A DNA stretch of 63,636 bases from Nodosilinea sp. WJT8-NPBG4 (GTDB lineage Bacteria; Cyanobacteriota; Cyanobacteriia; Phormidesmidales; Phormidesmidaceae): NCBI GenBank assembly GCA_019359285.1, contig JAHHHQ010000067.1:1-63636 (forward strand), read 5' to 3'. Shown here piece by piece: positions 63,578-63,636 of the stretch; position 1 is the first letter of the stretch; each line of letters begins with the position of its first letter. The position numbers and the translations under genes are program-made. The notes beneath the pieces are model-generated. The model worked only from the letters and a program-made list of their open reading frames with translations. It was not told the origin of the DNA and searched no databases.

Positions 63578-63636
63578 ATGCCAGCCGCTTACAGTGATGA
63601 CCTGCGTGAGAAAGTGCTTGCTGCCGTTGACCGAGG
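63578..63636 (+). CDS. IS630-family transposase, N-terminal part (cut by window end)
   Basis: The frame from ATG at 63578 reads MPAAYSDDLREKVLAAVDR and runs off the end. The MPxxYSxDLREKVL pattern is the start of the helix-turn-helix of IS630-type transposases. The gene lies 48 nt after the STAND-like gene and in the same direction. The IS end and TA target duplication cannot be identified in the visible part. Confidence 0.72.
   Translation, partial: MPAAYSDDLREKVLAAVDR

Overview
The window looks like a contiguous piece of a cyanobacterial chromosome. Direct markers are photosystem II genes (psbEFLJ with their assembly partners ycf48 and rubA), plastid-type NDH-1 genes (ndhC-ndhK-ndhJ), frequent GCGATCGC (HIP1) octamers, Uma2 nucleases, PAS/GAF-rich signalling proteins and a microbial rhodopsin of the cyanobacterial chloride-pump type. 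The mix suggests a filamentous or Leptolyngbya/Nodosilinea-like lineage, but that placement is inference.

Layout. 0.4-2.8 kb: a CobO-like protein, dcd, a DUF2165 membrane protein and a nanE-like epimerase. 2.9-7.3 kb: rubA-ycf48-psbEFLJ on the minus strand, diverging from ndhCKJ on the plus strand; this is a conserved cyanobacterial arrangement. 7.9-15.8 kb: exopolysaccharide export and assembly (Wzc-like kinase, Wza-like exporter, O-antigen ligase-like protein, ABC exporter) separated by long AT-rich gaps. 15.9-28.4 kb: mostly single housekeeping genes (TonB-like protein, cobI, Na+/H+ antiporter, mltA, moxR, ribF, an MBL hydrolase, surE, pheS, an M20 amidohydrolase). 28.6-36.4 kb: msrA, two glycosyltransferases, a lipoprotein, an esterase, a GlsB-like protein, an orphan oligopeptide permease and an HD phosphohydrolase. 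37.0-46.3 kb: tRNA-Gly(CCC), a frameshift-split GAF-GAF-GGDEF gene, small conserved genes, a DUF2267 protein, the rhodopsin, a second HD phosphohydrolase and a small HTH protein. 46.6-57.1 kb: a seven-PAS hybrid histidine kinase, a trehalose-synthase-like GH13 enzyme with an LLM flavin oxidoreductase, and a double-domain histidine phosphatase overlapping a degenerate dihydroorotase. 57.2-63.6 kb: accessory margin with a frameshifted small gene, degenerate 21-nt periodic repeats, a Uma2 nuclease, a 1508-residue nuclease-NTPase-repeat protein resembling Avs/STAND anti-phage sensors, and the start of an IS630-type transposase.

Most noteworthy: (1) the 1508-residue single-gene defence candidate; (2) a rhodopsin with a Thr-Ser-Ile triad where described cyanobacterial chloride pumps have Thr-Ser-Asp; (3) a diguanylate cyclase gene broken exactly at a perfect 18-bp inverted repeat, as expected for quasipalindrome correction; (4) two HD phosphohydrolase paralogues around the rhodopsin region, each with a CRP-like palindrome upstream. 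All family assignments come from reading the sequence; no database search was run.
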